A DNA stretch of 64,000 bases from contig CM059623.1 in NCBI GenBank assembly GCA_030435675.1, forward strand, positions 832,012-896,011. Reading direction: 5' to 3'. The position numbers and the translations under genes were made by a program. This DNA is from Steinernema hermaphroditum. Lineage: Eukaryota > Nematoda > Chromadorea > Rhabditida > Steinernematidae. Every line of letters starts with the position of its first letter. The stretch's first letter is position 1. Shown piece by piece: positions 48,397-60,051 of this stretch. The notes under the pieces were generated by a model. The model saw only the letters and a list, made by a program, of their open reading frames with translations, had not been told where the DNA came from and did not search any database.

Positions 48397-50519
48397 CCAA
48401 CCTGAGAAATCAGAGAGCTACCGGAGGGGCCGACTGCTCGCCACCACGACACGAGTGATCTCCACACGGAAATTAAGGGCAAAAATAACCGGAAAGTGCT
48501 TCAAAGAAGACCACACACAACACATCAAAAATTGTGAATGTTGACTATATTCTATTGACTTGTGAATTGAATGAATGAATTGAATTGACGATGAAGCTGC
48601 AATCACGTCCACAAATGAAAAAAAAACGAAATAGATGATGCAGTGTAACCGTGAAGCAATCGGGTATGTATAAGATGATCAATGATAACAAAGATAAAGA
48701 GGAACCTGCAAAAAACAATACGGACAACACGCTTTGAACTCTTTTCGAATATCAAAAGAACCGCTCTACTAACAAGGGCATGGCAAAAAGCACTCCGCTC
48801 AAAAAAAATTCAACAAGATAGAATAACTTGTAGGCACCAAAGACCCACAAAACAAAATTTCGAATCTCAAATGCGACTCTGTTTAGGGGAGGAATGGATC
48901 TGAAAGCAATTCGGCAGAGTTCTCCGTAAATTTATCAGAAATGAATAACATGCTGGAACGAGAAGATGCGATCTGCATACGGCGAAAATTCTTCGTACAC
49001 GGTTTCACAAAAATAGACCTATTGCTGCAAATATTGTGCTAACACCAAAAAAGGAACGCTCTGTTGGATCGAGAAGATCCCGTAGGTGGAAAAATTGTGC
49101 GGATAACTGTGCTGCGTGAATTGTTACTGTAGGAAGTCCGTACACCACTTCGCATTTCGCAATGTCGTGGTGCCAGGTTAAGGACCGTCAGAACAAGATA
49201 GGTCTTAGACGGCGCGCATCACGGGGCATGTGGGAGACGGCAAAACTTCGGAAATGGCGGTAGAACTTCTTCTCCTCGGGGCGTTTGCGGCACAGAGGAG
49301 GCTTCTGAGCTCGCATCCGCCTCGGAGAGATGAGTCCGTGGTCCGGGAGTTGCGTCTTCGATGGTGGTGTCGTCCTCAGAGCGTCGGCGACCTTCAGGGT
49401 GACATCTCACGCAGCGGGATTCCTGGCGTCAGACATCTTGTTGTCAGCGGTGGTGTCACTACGGCTTCCGGGTGTCCCAATTCCCTCTGGAAGCCGGAAA
49501 ACTCATACATGCCACAGGGTTTGCCATCAGACCCCGGAGGGACCGATCGCTCGCCACCGTGATACGAGTGAACGACCAATCATAGTATGAGGTGTGAGTT
49601 TACTGTACTCAACAACTCAACATCCATTCAAAAATTCTGAATGTTAATGTAAAATGTTAAAAATCGATTTAAACATGAATTCCAAGAACATGTTGTGAAT
49701 AAAGAATATTGACCATGTCAAAAATTAGCGAAGACACGAAGCAAAAAAATGAAACAAGTATCTTTTCGATCACTTAACTTAGATCTTCACAAAACACAAG
49801 ATCTACGCATCCGGAACGAAAGTAGAGAACTTGATACCGAGACAAAAATGAGTGCGATGGAAATGATTGTCGGCATTTAGTGGGTAGCGCTGCCGTGAAC
49901 TTACCAACCCTCCTTTTTATGCATTTGGAGAATCAGAGCGCAGACAGTATGCGGATATAACCAAAGCACATGCATCTGTCTACGAATAGTCACAGAGATG
50001 AATTGGCACAGAGGAACCTTTGGTTTACCGGAGCGTGGTTTTCTTGGATGCCATACAAACGAATTATCTGTTTATCAAGGGAAAGCCGCCACACAGAAAA
50101 CAAAAATTCAAGAAAAATAAGCCAAATTGAATTGAGAATTCTTGGAGAATTCAATGCTATGCTCCTATATGATCAATATTTGATGTTTTCATTAGATGCA
50201 GACCTAAAACCCGTTACCTTTTCACACTACCCCACGTCTCCAGAATTTTGGACTACCGAATTGTTATCAAAAATATGAAACCGTAAATGTTTCTGTGATT
50301 AACTCTACTGATAAAGCACGTCTATCTTTTTGCAAGACCCAGAATTTGAATTGTACATTTTGTGCCAGATATTTTGTGCGTTCGTTCACCTTCACCGTTG
50401 AATGCGCTAATTCTAATTCTGCCTATGATTAATCGCTTTTGTGGAGTTGGGAAAATAAGCGCTATTACTGTGCAAAAATTCAAATCTCAGGCGGTTCAAC
50501 GATGCCTTCGATCCTTTCT
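48397..50519 (+). repeat. Tandem duplication, unit 2 (2123 bp)
   Basis: Apparently identical to unit 1 apart from a one-base run difference and a 152-bp deletion at about 49202. The deletion removes the 5' end of the internal R1 copy. The near identity means a very recent event or an assembly artefact such as an uncollapsed haplotype. Confidence 0.9.
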
Positions 50520-50800
50520 ACAATTAAAATAGAGCAGTAGCCATCTGATGCTTGACAGTTACCGCGTATATTCACCCTTTCTCAAGATATGTTGTGCGTT
50601 CATTCGCCGTTTTCAATGCCCGAGATCAATAACCGGGTCTCACCTATGACTGATCGCATTTGTGGGGTTCGAAAAAAAGATCCAACGCACACTGTGCAAA
50701 AATTCTCAGAGTGTTCAACGATGCGTTCGATCCTTTCTACCATCAAAATAGAACAGTAGCCATCTAATTGGCTCAAAATGGCCCAGATTATAGTATTATC
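50520..50800 (+). repeat. Older, diverged copy of the unit end
   Basis: 'tgttgtgcgttcattcgcc'..'cctatgactgatcgcatttg'..'tgcaaaaattctcag'..'aacgatgcgttcgatccttt' repeats the order at 50360-50560, clearly diverged. The heptamer is conserved. Confidence 0.75.
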
Positions 50801-52019
50801 ACAGGTTCATCTTTTCTCAGGATAAAATCCTCTTTTGCCCTTGTATGGACAATCTGGCCCGATTATTTTTTATCGAATCCAATAGACCATGTTCATGTCG
50901 AAATATTGGGCAAAATAGGTTGTTCACATTTGTAATCACAGACGCACGTCAAAAATACAACGACAATGGTGACCAAGGCCGAAGTTCAGCTGTCGATGGT
51001 TTCGGAAAGAAGAGTCTAGTAAGAGAGCTGAGTCGAAATTTACGTAGTCGGGGTGGTAAATTGAATACGAACTGCTTAGTTATTAGAATAGTCCGAAATG
51101 GAAGGTACACAATTCCGTGCGAGATGAGTTCTGCACCAAAATGTCAGTGCATTGAAGACGCTAACAAAAATATCCATATCATCTCTTTCTACTGCAAAAA
51201 TCGACACCTATGACCATCAAAAATGTTTGGGAAGGATAAGAAGGAAAACGAAATAATGTTTAACCCGGTTTTTGACTTTTCAAACTTTACAAAGGCGATA
51301 GTGGTATATTCCAAACTAGTGTACTCAAAAATTTCAATCAATAATTGCAATCGTCAAGCACAGAACCCCTCAGAAGACCATTTTCCTCAAAGTAAACAAA
51401 TAAACATCGAGTGCGCCGACAACACCACATGTTCGCGCCCAAAGAAGTCACTTTTAGCGCCAAGCGATGTTCGCCGCGGCGAGACAAAGGGACACATGTT
51501 TGCACGACGAATCATCGTCCATTTGAGGAGTCTGCGCAAGAACATGTACAGTGTGCGGGGGTGAAAAAAAAGGACACTAAAAATAAATTAGCAAGAAGTG
51601 ATGGTGAAGCAGAAAAACTGCACCCTACTTGCCGCCCCTTTTTGAGCAGTCTTCTAAGGGTTATGCACGGTATGGAGTAGGGAAAGTACAACTCCGGGCC
51701 ACGGATACGTATAATAAAGCACAACAATCTGTGGCTAGATACACACGAAATGTAGCACACAAGATTAAACAGCCCATTCGACAACCTATTGATGTAAAAA
51801 AATCCCTGATTCCAGGGATGGTCGAAAATGGTGTAAAATAGAGCGAATTTGAGTTAGGTCTGAGATGAAGTAAAGAACAACCGTCTCCAGGATTCTGGAT
51901 TTCCGAATTGTTATCAAAAATATATGGAATTGAAAATCTTCGCACGAATGCTTCTACATGGTTAATATGGTTATGGTTAACTGTATGGTTAACTCTGCTG
52001 GTCCCGAATTCGAAAACGT
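50801..52019. other. Intronic filler with unrecognised open frames
   Basis: Three plus frames of 70-122 codons (50845-51213, 51223-51564, 51629-51841) follow each other. I recognise no domain in them. 'ttccgaattgttatcaaaaa' near 51900 matches 48134 and 50257. They may be remains of a mobile element. Confidence 0.35.
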
Positions 52020-52435
52020 CGCTACAAATAAGCTACAGTGCTGGGGTCGAACGCTCACCACCCGCCCCTGCAAAGCTTCAGGAGCCAATAGATATCTTTG
52101 TCAGTCCGGAAAGCCGTCGGAGATCAGCGGCCTGCTAGAGACGCTGAAAAGAATGAAGAACAGGTAGACTAGGGATGAACCGAAACGGAAAGCCGAACGA
52201 ACCGGTATCAGACAGAAGGTCCGAGGTTCGAATCCGCCCGAAGGCCAAACTTTTTTTATGTACTTTTTCCACACGTTTTTCCGCATATTTAAATTTTTCT
52301 TACGTAGAATCAGACAATGAAACAGTTTCCAGAATGCTATGTCAAGAAAATACGAAAATAAAAAAGTTTTGCTCGTGGTGGATTTGAACCCCGGACCTTC
52401 TGACTGATTCCGGTTCGTTCCGGTACGCCCCTACC
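52020..52435 (+). mobile_element. Foldback element with tRNA-like T-arms, copy 2 (core 52170-52435)
   Basis: Very similar to 42380-42800 throughout. B-box-like motifs lie at 52225-52235 and, inverted, at 52380-52390 (one base changed). It has the same inner T-runs and the same left flank. Confidence 0.7.
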
Positions 52436-52795
52436 GTAGAAGAAGCATCCAAAAATAGAAGTTCATATATGAACATCCACAAAAATATCAAATTTGGTAA
52501 GCTGGAAATTCCTACAGCTTCGGGGATCTTCGTCCAAAAATTATAATATTTCTGAACTGCCTGAGGAACGCTATTCGCTAAGAAGAGAAACCAAGGAACG
52601 AAGCTCTTTAAACTGACTTGGGACAAAGGCATAAACACGGCATCAAAACACGGTCAGCATAACACCAACTGCCGGGATCACCTAATCCCGACTGCAGCTT
52701 CCACCCAACGACACACATTCTGTCCGATGACTCATTCTCTTAAGAAACATTTCCACTCTTAACACGCTGATGAATCGATAAAGAAAGTCGCTCAC
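52436..52795. other. Intronic filler
   Basis: Heptamers near 52450, 52480 and 52535; nothing else is recognised. Confidence 0.4.
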
Positions 52796-52905
52796 ACAAA
52801 CCGCCGAGTTCGTGACAGCCCCGGAAGAAGAGAGAGAAGAAGGAGAACAACTGACAGCGGCGCGATAGATGGTTCAGCTGTTCGGCGGCGGTCGGACATT
52901 AGCAT
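52796..52905 (-). CDS. Signal-peptide-like open frame in a GC-rich island
   Basis: On the minus strand MLMSDRRRTAEPSIAPL is followed by SVVLLLLSLLPGLSRT, the layout of a secretory signal peptide, ending at a possible donor TTTGT|GTGAGC. The island 52535-53147 lacks CAAAAAT. The exit phase does not fit exon 3, so this is not simply the first exon of the same transcript. It could be an alternative first exon with a missing partner. Or the hydrophobic run is just a pyrimidine tract (ttctccttcttctctctctt) of intron. Confidence 0.3.
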
Positions 52906-54242
52906 AGAGGAATGAGGGCAGGCCGGCGGTGATAGGCAGCAGATGCACGCGGAGGCGACAAATTGTTTGTGATCAAGTGATTTGGGGACACGAAAACATG
53001 TGTTACTCCGAGGGAAGCTGAGGATAAAGAACGAAGCGAAGTAGACGCGACGTCGTAAAAGCGACGGTACTTTGTACTTTAGGGACGTTATACATATGTT
53101 GATGGCGCAAGAAGATTTCGCAATTTTGTTAGATCGGGACAAAGGACAAAAATAAAGCGAACAGAGATCCAATGATCCAATTCAGCAACAGACAAACATA
53201 TGCATAGAGCACACTTATAACTTAAAATTTCAAATCCTTTGAGTGATGCACACAGAGAACCGATTGTTTCCTGTTGTTTCAAAAACTAACACGAGGAACA
53301 TTTTTATAAGAGTGTCTCAAAAGAAATCGATTCTTGAATGGAGTGCATAGAGTGCAGCGAATAGAATGATACGGAGTCGAGAAAAATTTAAGGTCAACCA
53401 TGGTCAAACGAACTGTAGTGACGTCCAAGTTGGAAGACAAACAAACAAAAATAAAAAAAAACAAAAAATTTTAACGAAGCACGATCTGAATATCAATCCA
53501 TGTTCACGGCTGAAAGGGAACTGAACTCACCCGCGAGTTTAATCAAGAATGCACAAGAACACAGCTAACGACCTCACTGCAAACACAGAGCAATACCAAC
53601 ATGATGATAACTTCAAAAACTATCATTTCAGCACAACCATATCAGCCTTATACATAATGCACGAAGAATCCAGTGAACTGATACTTCTGAAATAACAAAA
53701 TGACATCGTCTAGTTGCAACATTTTGACAAAAATCACGAATTTCAGATTTCCTCATGTGTTCTCCTTCGATCTGCGGTTCCTAATTGTGATTTATGAGAT
53801 GATGAATGGTGAATGGTGGTGAATGCTTGCATGGTGACTGTTGAGAAGTGGGGAAGAACCGTTTATACGACCACTCAAGATCAGAACAGAGCTCACACAT
53901 GACAACAGGGTATATATAGACACAAATAGACACTTTACATTGAGGGGACGGAAGTAGAGAGGTGGTTCCATACGTACGCCAATAGAGCTAATCTGCAAAA
54001 ATCTGGACTAAAATAGAAATGTCCAAATGAAGCAAAGGTCCACCCTTCGCATGCCTTTAAACGATGTGCGACCAAATAGCGATGTTGTATAGTTACGCCC
54101 AAAAAATGTTCATCAATACTTGTATACTACATATTCACAGCCAACGACTCTTTCGGTTCGATTACTATGCGACTAACATAAAATAGCGCCGCCCACTCAA
54201 GCCCAAGAATCGCTCAGTCTTCGAAGTCTGCACCTCAAATCC

Positions 54243-54322
54243 AAAACGAGTCCGAGTCCGAGTCCGGAAAACGAGTCCGGATCAAAACGAGTCAGGACTC
54301 GTTTTGGACTCGTTAGGATCAC
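54243..54322. repeat. GAGTCC short repeat with palindromes
   Basis: Repeats of 'cgagtccgagtccg' and a palindrome 'aaaacgagtc'-ag-'gactcgtttt'. It directly precedes an R3 copy at 54405-54541. Confidence 0.8.
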
Positions 54323-54404
54323 TGGTCTGCACCGCCAGCCGATGCAAAGATGGGATTCAACTTTGCCCACTGAGCCCCACCACCGCGTATCTTCTGGATA
54401 CAGC

Positions 54405-54541
54405 CTCTTTGTCGCTTCGAAGCCCGCGCACACTGATGGGATAGTCGCCTTCCACTCCGACGTCGTGCCCTGCGCCGATGAAGGAAGAGAAGCAGCGACT
54501 GCGGTGATCTACGGTTCTTCTTTGTGCATTATGAGATTTTT
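54405..54541 (+). repeat. R3 family copy
   Basis: Reverse complement of 31040-31205; a diverged relative lies at 57725-57815. It ends 'tgcattatgagattttt' followed by an A-run, which could be a poly(A)-like tail of a retroposed element. Confidence 0.65.
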
Positions 54542-56410
54542 AATTTAAAAAAAAAGTACAATTAATAAATATTAGACAAATGATAATGAAGCAAAGTGTC
54601 CAGGAACTTTTGGCAGAACCTAGGATTTTCCAAAAATAACACTAGAAAAGCATGATTTCAATATACTCAAAAGAAATCGACTCTCGAATGCCCATAGAGT
54701 GCAGCGAATAGGAGCGATACAGAAATGTCAAAAATTGGCGGTCAACCAGGTATGGCCTAGAACTGGCAAGACCTTTGTTCGTGAATTAGGCAAGCATGAG
54801 CGTTTTGTAACCGTTATATGCTACTCCAAAAATAAAACATAATAGAGAAAATCTTCTGATTCCTGACTGATCTCTGACCTGTAGACCAATTTCATCGATG
54901 TCATCCTCGTCGTTTACCATCTTTTTTTGCCAACTCTTCTACTGTCTTACATGCCAGTCTTCATAATGTTTCTTTTAGCTTAACAGACGAATTGTACTAA
55001 ACCAGATGGGGGTACAAGACCTGAAAACCCGTCAACGGTGGTGATCAAACAATGGGAAAACTAGATGAAGACTCGATGCACTGTCGGGAACTTCTGAGCC
55101 TTTCTCACACTTACGGTAACAGTTACAAATGGATCAAAGGTCGTTGTAGGACCTTGCTGAGGTTAAAGTAGACGGGTGCCGGGTTTCGGATTCGATTAGA
55201 TCACTTGCAAGTGCATCCGATTCTCAAACATTTTTACAAAACACGATCTGGAGATCAGTTCATGTGCACGGCTTTGAAAGAGGACTCACCCGTCAGTGTC
55301 ACTCTAGTGCAGAACAAGGTCGGGGGTTTGGCCCCGCCCGGTGTCACTAGTTTAATTTTCGAAGTTGCGAACGAGCGAAGCGAGCCCCGTATTCAATTTT
55401 GCGCACTTCTCACCATTTCTTTCCAGTTGAAAAACGAGTGTTCATTGGAGGGACACGCAGGAACTTCCCCCGACAAAGATGCTTAAGAAACGAACTGTAG
55501 TAAACTCCAAGTTAGAAGCTGATCCTTTAACCAAAAATGTTAACGAAGCGCGATCTGAAGATCAATTCATGTTCACGGTCGAAAAGAGAACTGACTCACC
55601 CGCAACTTTGATCAAAAATGCACAAGAACACAACTATTTTCCAACGACTTCACTGCTCACTGTATGGTAGCCACACAGCAATATCAATATGATAACAACT
55701 TCAAATAACTACCATTTCAACAGAACATTATCAGCTATGTATTATTACATACACAGAGAGTTAAAGAGAATGAACTGATGTCCTTGAAACAACCAGCAGA
55801 ATGGCATCAACTACATTTTAACAAAAATTACGCTGCAAACGAATTTTATAGTTGTTCCCCCTTTCACCTGCGGTTCTTCACTGTGAATTATGAGATATAA
55901 ACGCGGCTGCGCGCGAATTTACACGCTCCAAATATTAAAAACCAAGTAACCCTGGGGGGCAAGATTGGCACTCATGCAAATGGCACAAATTGGCTTAAAA
56001 CCTTTGAACACACGTAGCCTGACGACCTTTCGGATGGAAACACCAATAGGCTTATTGGCAGTGAACCGGCTTGTTGGAAGTGTCTGTATGGCTCGTTGCG
56101 AACGTGTCTGATTTGTAATCGATCAGCATCTTGAGATCCGGTAATTCAAGAGCAAAGGAAATGAAATGAAAAGAGTAAAAGGTGGTCTGATTCGCTTCAA
56201 AAACTCACACTCCGAAGGGGGCAGACTCCGAACAGGACTTGGATTTGTGCTACGCAACATACACCAACAGTCTTCAAAAATCTGGAATAAAAGAGAAATG
56301 TAAACGAAACGAAGTTGCACCCCTTGTATTCCTTTAAACGATGTGCGACCAAACAATGTCCAAAAATTGTTTTTCAGTATTTGTGTATTGCATTGGCTCA
56401 ACTGCCACAC

Positions 56411-57202
56411 TACTGGAATAAAATATTCAACACTGATTTGAAAAAAATATCTCCAAGCGTATAGAACATCTATGGGTATGGGTGAGCACGGTGAGAGCAT
56501 CCTCACGAGCAGTCATAGATGGGCCATGGCTGCTCGTGGAAAGACTCATCAATACCCATATTTTCCAATACCCAATACCCGATCTCTCTCACAAAAATTT
56601 ATTTTATTCAAATGTGAATGCAGTAACAATGCAATATAGAAGTTCCAAAAATCAAAATGAACTTTGGTTCACTTCATCATTCCCTATGCAAAAACAGAAA
56701 GTTTCGAACGACCGACTCATTGGAATATAGAGGTAGGAATAGGAACGGATTTCAGAAAAGCGAATTTTACTCAAGTATTTTAAATCTGAGGATTTAGTAC
56801 TCGAAATTAGGGCTACTGATCCTTAAAGTTTGAGCACCATCGGGCACTTTGACATGGCCTTTCTATAAGAAAAAAGCGTCAGATCACAAGAGTAGAAGAT
56901 AAGCTAGTTTGGGACTCTGCGCTTATCCCTCTGAACAATGATGACTCGTTGGAAAGAAACCATTTTTCGGAGCTTACTAGTAGCGGAGCTAGGCAGTAGC
57001 GAACACCAGATATTCTGGGGTAGAATAGGAAACAAAACTTGAACATCATAATATAACTTTAAGAGAGTCAAAAAACGTCGAAAAGCTACCAAATGTGAAA
57101 TTGGAGAATATTCAAAAATCAAACGAAGAATGAAGTTTAATTGATCGCTACGTTAACCATGTTTTTCCTGCAAAAGCAGAAGCAGAAGGTTTGAAAAACA
57201 TA
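56411..57202. other. Intronic filler
   Basis: 56520-56590 shares 'tggctgctcgtggaaagact' and 'catcaatacccat' with 31378-31410. No coding sequence is recognised. Confidence 0.45.
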
Positions 57203-57820
57203 TGGGCGATCATTGTGCCAACGACGACGGCCAAGAAAGTCGCTCAATTCATTTCCGAAGGAGCGAACGGATGACCTGGCCGACATAAATCCGCGCCTGA
57301 CCAGAGTTGTCCGGGTACCCGAAACTTTCGGGTACCCGAACCCGAACCCGACCCGAACCCGAAACTTTCGGGTACCCGACCCGAAACCCGAACCCGAACC
57401 CGAAATTTTCGGGTACCCGACCCGAAAACCCGAAACCGACACCCAAACCCGACCCGAAAACCCGAAAAACCCGACCCGAAAACCCGAACCCGCCAACTCT
57501 GCGCCTGACCGAATAAGTTATTTATGCACAACTCCAAAAATGTGAAAGTGTCGACAGTGCATGATGCCCAAAAATGTGTAAAAATGGCCGAGCAATAAAT
57601 CGTAGTACAGATGAACAGAAACGCATCTGGAAGATCTCACAGAGTCTTCTATCAGAAACCAAACTCGAAATTGCGCCTCTAGCGGTATCAGTCTCCAATG
57701 CCCGCGCCAACTGGGAATGGGAACGCCATTTTTTTGGACGTTTGGACGTCGTGCCCCGTGCCAAAGAAAGAAGATAAGCGACGACTACGATGCGATACTG
57801 TTCTTCTTCGTGACGCCTTG
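57203..57820 (+). repeat. R2 and R3 copies flanking a GGGTACCCGAA minisatellite
   Basis: R2 lies at 57203-57280, the minisatellite of 'gggtacccgaa' and 'cccgaacccga' units at about 57313-57500, and an R3 relative at 57725-57815. The minisatellite starts 'agagttgtccgggtacccga', as does a second array at 62583-62690. The many proline-rich and glycine-rich frames here come from the repeat. Confidence 0.75.
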
Positions 57821-58257
57821 ACGCCTTGCATGGCGTAAGCCGTTGATACAGGAGTAAAAATTCGGTAAACTCGGCAATTTTCCAAGTTCCTCCAAAGCTT
57901 TTGGTGTCATCAGGGGTTTTTATTGATAAATTATATACAGAGATATGACAATCTTTTTTAGGGTCACTTCAAGGTGTTCAAAAGTCATCCATATTCCTTT
58001 TCTATCAGTGATTAATTGTAATGCGTAATTCGAAACGATGCACCCGCCCTCTACTGGACCCTCTCCGACGGACCGTGCGAAACGCAAGCAACTCGTTTCG
58101 GGAAGCGATGTTTAACGCCGTTAAAGTGAGTGCATCTTCAAGACTCTGTTTACGCAAATTGAACGGCATTTCAGCTCTTATACAGTAGTATTAACAGCAG
58201 TCACTAGCCGGACAACCTTCAGTTTCGTAAATGCTTGTGCAAAAATAAATGGTTATA
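57821..58257. other. Intergenic or intronic filler
   Basis: Short GC-rich part near 58035-58105; no splice-supported exon. Confidence 0.4.
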
Positions 58258-58670
58258 CGACATAATCGCCACTAAAAAATCGCTACCGACAAAATCGCCA
58301 CTCAAAAATCGCCACTACAACAAAATTGCTACTATAAAAATCGCCACGCAGCTACTAAGACGACAGAGCTCGCCTTTCGGGCTCGCGTTAAATCTATAGG
58401 CAGTCCTATGCCGGAGCCTAAGCCAAGCCGGGGTTTGCCTAAGCTAAGCCGGGGTTTGCCGAAGCCATCAAATATCTAGACATGTTTTCAAGCCGGAACC
58501 TAAGCTACCACCCCAGGTCTAGGACATTAAAAGAAAGTCTCTCTTCCAAAGTGAATAACCAAAGTGAATATAAGCTCATTTCAACTTCAGATGTCTAGAA
58601 GTGACTATTCCTCCGAGTGGTGATTTTTTGCAGTGGCGATTTTTGAGTAGCCATTTTGTCGGGTTGCCAA
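58258..58670. mobile_element. Foldback (MITE-like) element with 'aatcgccact' terminal repeats
   Basis: The left arm 58258-58355 holds repeated 'aaaatcgccact' blocks. The right arm 58610-58670 is the inverse ('agtggcgatttttgagtagc', 'cattttgtcgg'). The interior has a tandem 21-bp repeat, 'cctaagccaagccggggtttg' like, at 58417-58458. One of the rare plus-strand ATTTTTG sites lies in the right arm. No target-site duplication was established. Confidence 0.75.
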
Positions 58671-59001
58671 AATAAACACCAATAGAGCGTCCAAATCGCG
58701 AATTTACATGTGAAGAAACATAGTCTTGACCAGTCGAGCGCGGACAATTACAGTAACCAAAGGAATTCGATTAGAGATAGATAAATCTTTTCTGGTCTGG
58801 CCTTGATCTTTGAATGCTCGATGGATGCTCGACGAAGGTCGATAAATTCCAAACTGCATGGTGCTCACCTTTTCATTTTCGTCAGTACAACTTGAAGGGT
58901 AAATGCAAATAACATCCAGTCTGCATAGAAAATTTAATAGCATGTTCAAAAATTAAAATGTTGTGTTAAATTTTCCAGTCAGAATGTATAACTTAACTCA
59001 C
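58671..59001. other. Intronic filler
   Basis: AT-rich with a heptamer near 58947; nothing else is seen. Confidence 0.4.
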
Positions 59002-59050
59002 CAGTAGATAGATCTGGCGATCTGGAGATGGTCGGACTCAGAAGTCGTAA
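59002..59050 (-). pseudogene. Partial duplicate of exon 2 (3' end and donor)
   Basis: The reverse strand 'ccgaccatctccagatcgcc' and following donor TACTG|GTGAGT match the end of the exon at 59643. Four of about 45 bases differ. No acceptor or remaining exon is present, so it is probably not used, though its donor is intact. Confidence 0.7.
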
Positions 59051-59642
59051 AAGTCGAAAACTTAATGAAACGGTCAAAAATTAAAATGTTGGGTTCACCG
59101 AAAGCCCCAGAATCACTTTACAACAAAATAGAAAGAAGGCTCTCGAATACTACATGTAACATACAGTATGTGGTTCTACTTTTATCACAAATGGACTAAC
59201 ACTGTCAGTGGTGGTTCTCTACACACAAAAGACCAAAAAAGAGTGAATAAATGACAGCAGATGAACGTTCTCCTTTAAATAGATCTAGATTGAGAAAAAT
59301 GGCAGGTCCTGATGCAAATAAAACTCAGGTACAACTGAAAATTAAGCGGTGGACAGCCTCCAATGAGTATCAGAAAAATCCCCAAAAACACTCCAATGTA
59401 GATAAGCCTTTCGCCCTAACACGAATATCAAGAAGACAGAAAGTAAAACGGATGACATCATTGGGTCTTGTAACGATAAATTCATATTCGGGGCTAATGC
59501 ATTTTGCAAACAAAAATCGAAATCTGCTAGATCATGGTCACTAATGTCACGCCTGCTTTACTTCACTGATCACACTTTACAGATATGAGGCAATGTTGAA
59601 TATACCAAGAGAATTCAAAATGTATACTGTAACAGCACTCAC
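59051..59642. other. Intronic filler
   Basis: A 97-codon plus frame at 59251-59544 is rich in Lys, Arg and Asn and has no recognised domain. Confidence 0.4.
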
Positions 59643-59752
59643 CAGTAGAGAGATCAGGCGATCTGGAGATGGTCGGCCTCAGAAGTCGTCCGCTGACCGA
59701 AAGGAACTTCGCCATCTTCACCGCACCTCTCCCTCGTTCGGCGACTCGTCCA
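59643..59752 (-). CDS. Exon 2 of the giant-intron gene (or a first exon)
   Basis: The donor CTACTG|GTGAGTG (59642) is strong. With an acceptor at GTGGGCAG (59754-59753) the exon is one base, 36 codons, one base, and fits both the exon ending at 60052 and exon 3. A better-looking acceptor, ACCCTCAG at 59773-59772, would give 129 nt but breaks phase with exon 1. The text includes MAKFLSVSGRLLRPTISRSP, a basic Ser/Arg stretch that would also pass for a mitochondrial targeting peptide if transcription began here (ATG at 59715, context GAAGATGGCG). A partial copy lies at 59002-59050. Confidence 0.6.
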
Positions 59753-60051
59753 CTGCCCACTCGCAGGTTCCCTGAGGGTCGGCGCCGGTGTCAGGTGTTG
59801 GCTGGCGGCGGCGCTCTGTTCAACGCGACGGTCATCGCCGCGGCGACAACGCCGTCTCGGCGCGATTATTATTGTTTTTATCGATTGTTGTGATCGGACA
59901 CTTGTAGGAGCGAGAATCTATGGCCCGCTGCAATGAGTCGTTAGAGGGGAGTCCACTTTTATCGAGTGAGCGATCGGAGAAAGGACAAGTTGGAGGGGAA
60001 TTGGAGGAGGAGGAGGACGAGAAAAAACGCATCGATCATGCAATTACTTAC

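Larger units (their letters stand above)
53440..56410. repeat. Diverged direct duplication, about 2.1-2.3 kb apart
   Basis: 53474-53780 matches 55545-55850 ('aacgaagc','gatctgaa','tgttcacgg', 'tgcacaagaacac', 'acaaaaatc/tacg'). 53990-54160 matches 56270-56410 ('caaaaatctgga', 'tttaaacgatgtgcgacc'). A partial third copy lies near 55235-55320. Comparing copies shows heptamer turnover: CAAGAAT at 53544 versus CAAAAAT at 55613, and a six-A version at 54100 versus CAAAAAT at 56361. Confidence 0.75.

Noticed and set aside
57137..57545. Proline-rich and glycine-rich frames on both strands
   Set aside because: Produced by the GGGTACCCGAA minisatellite.
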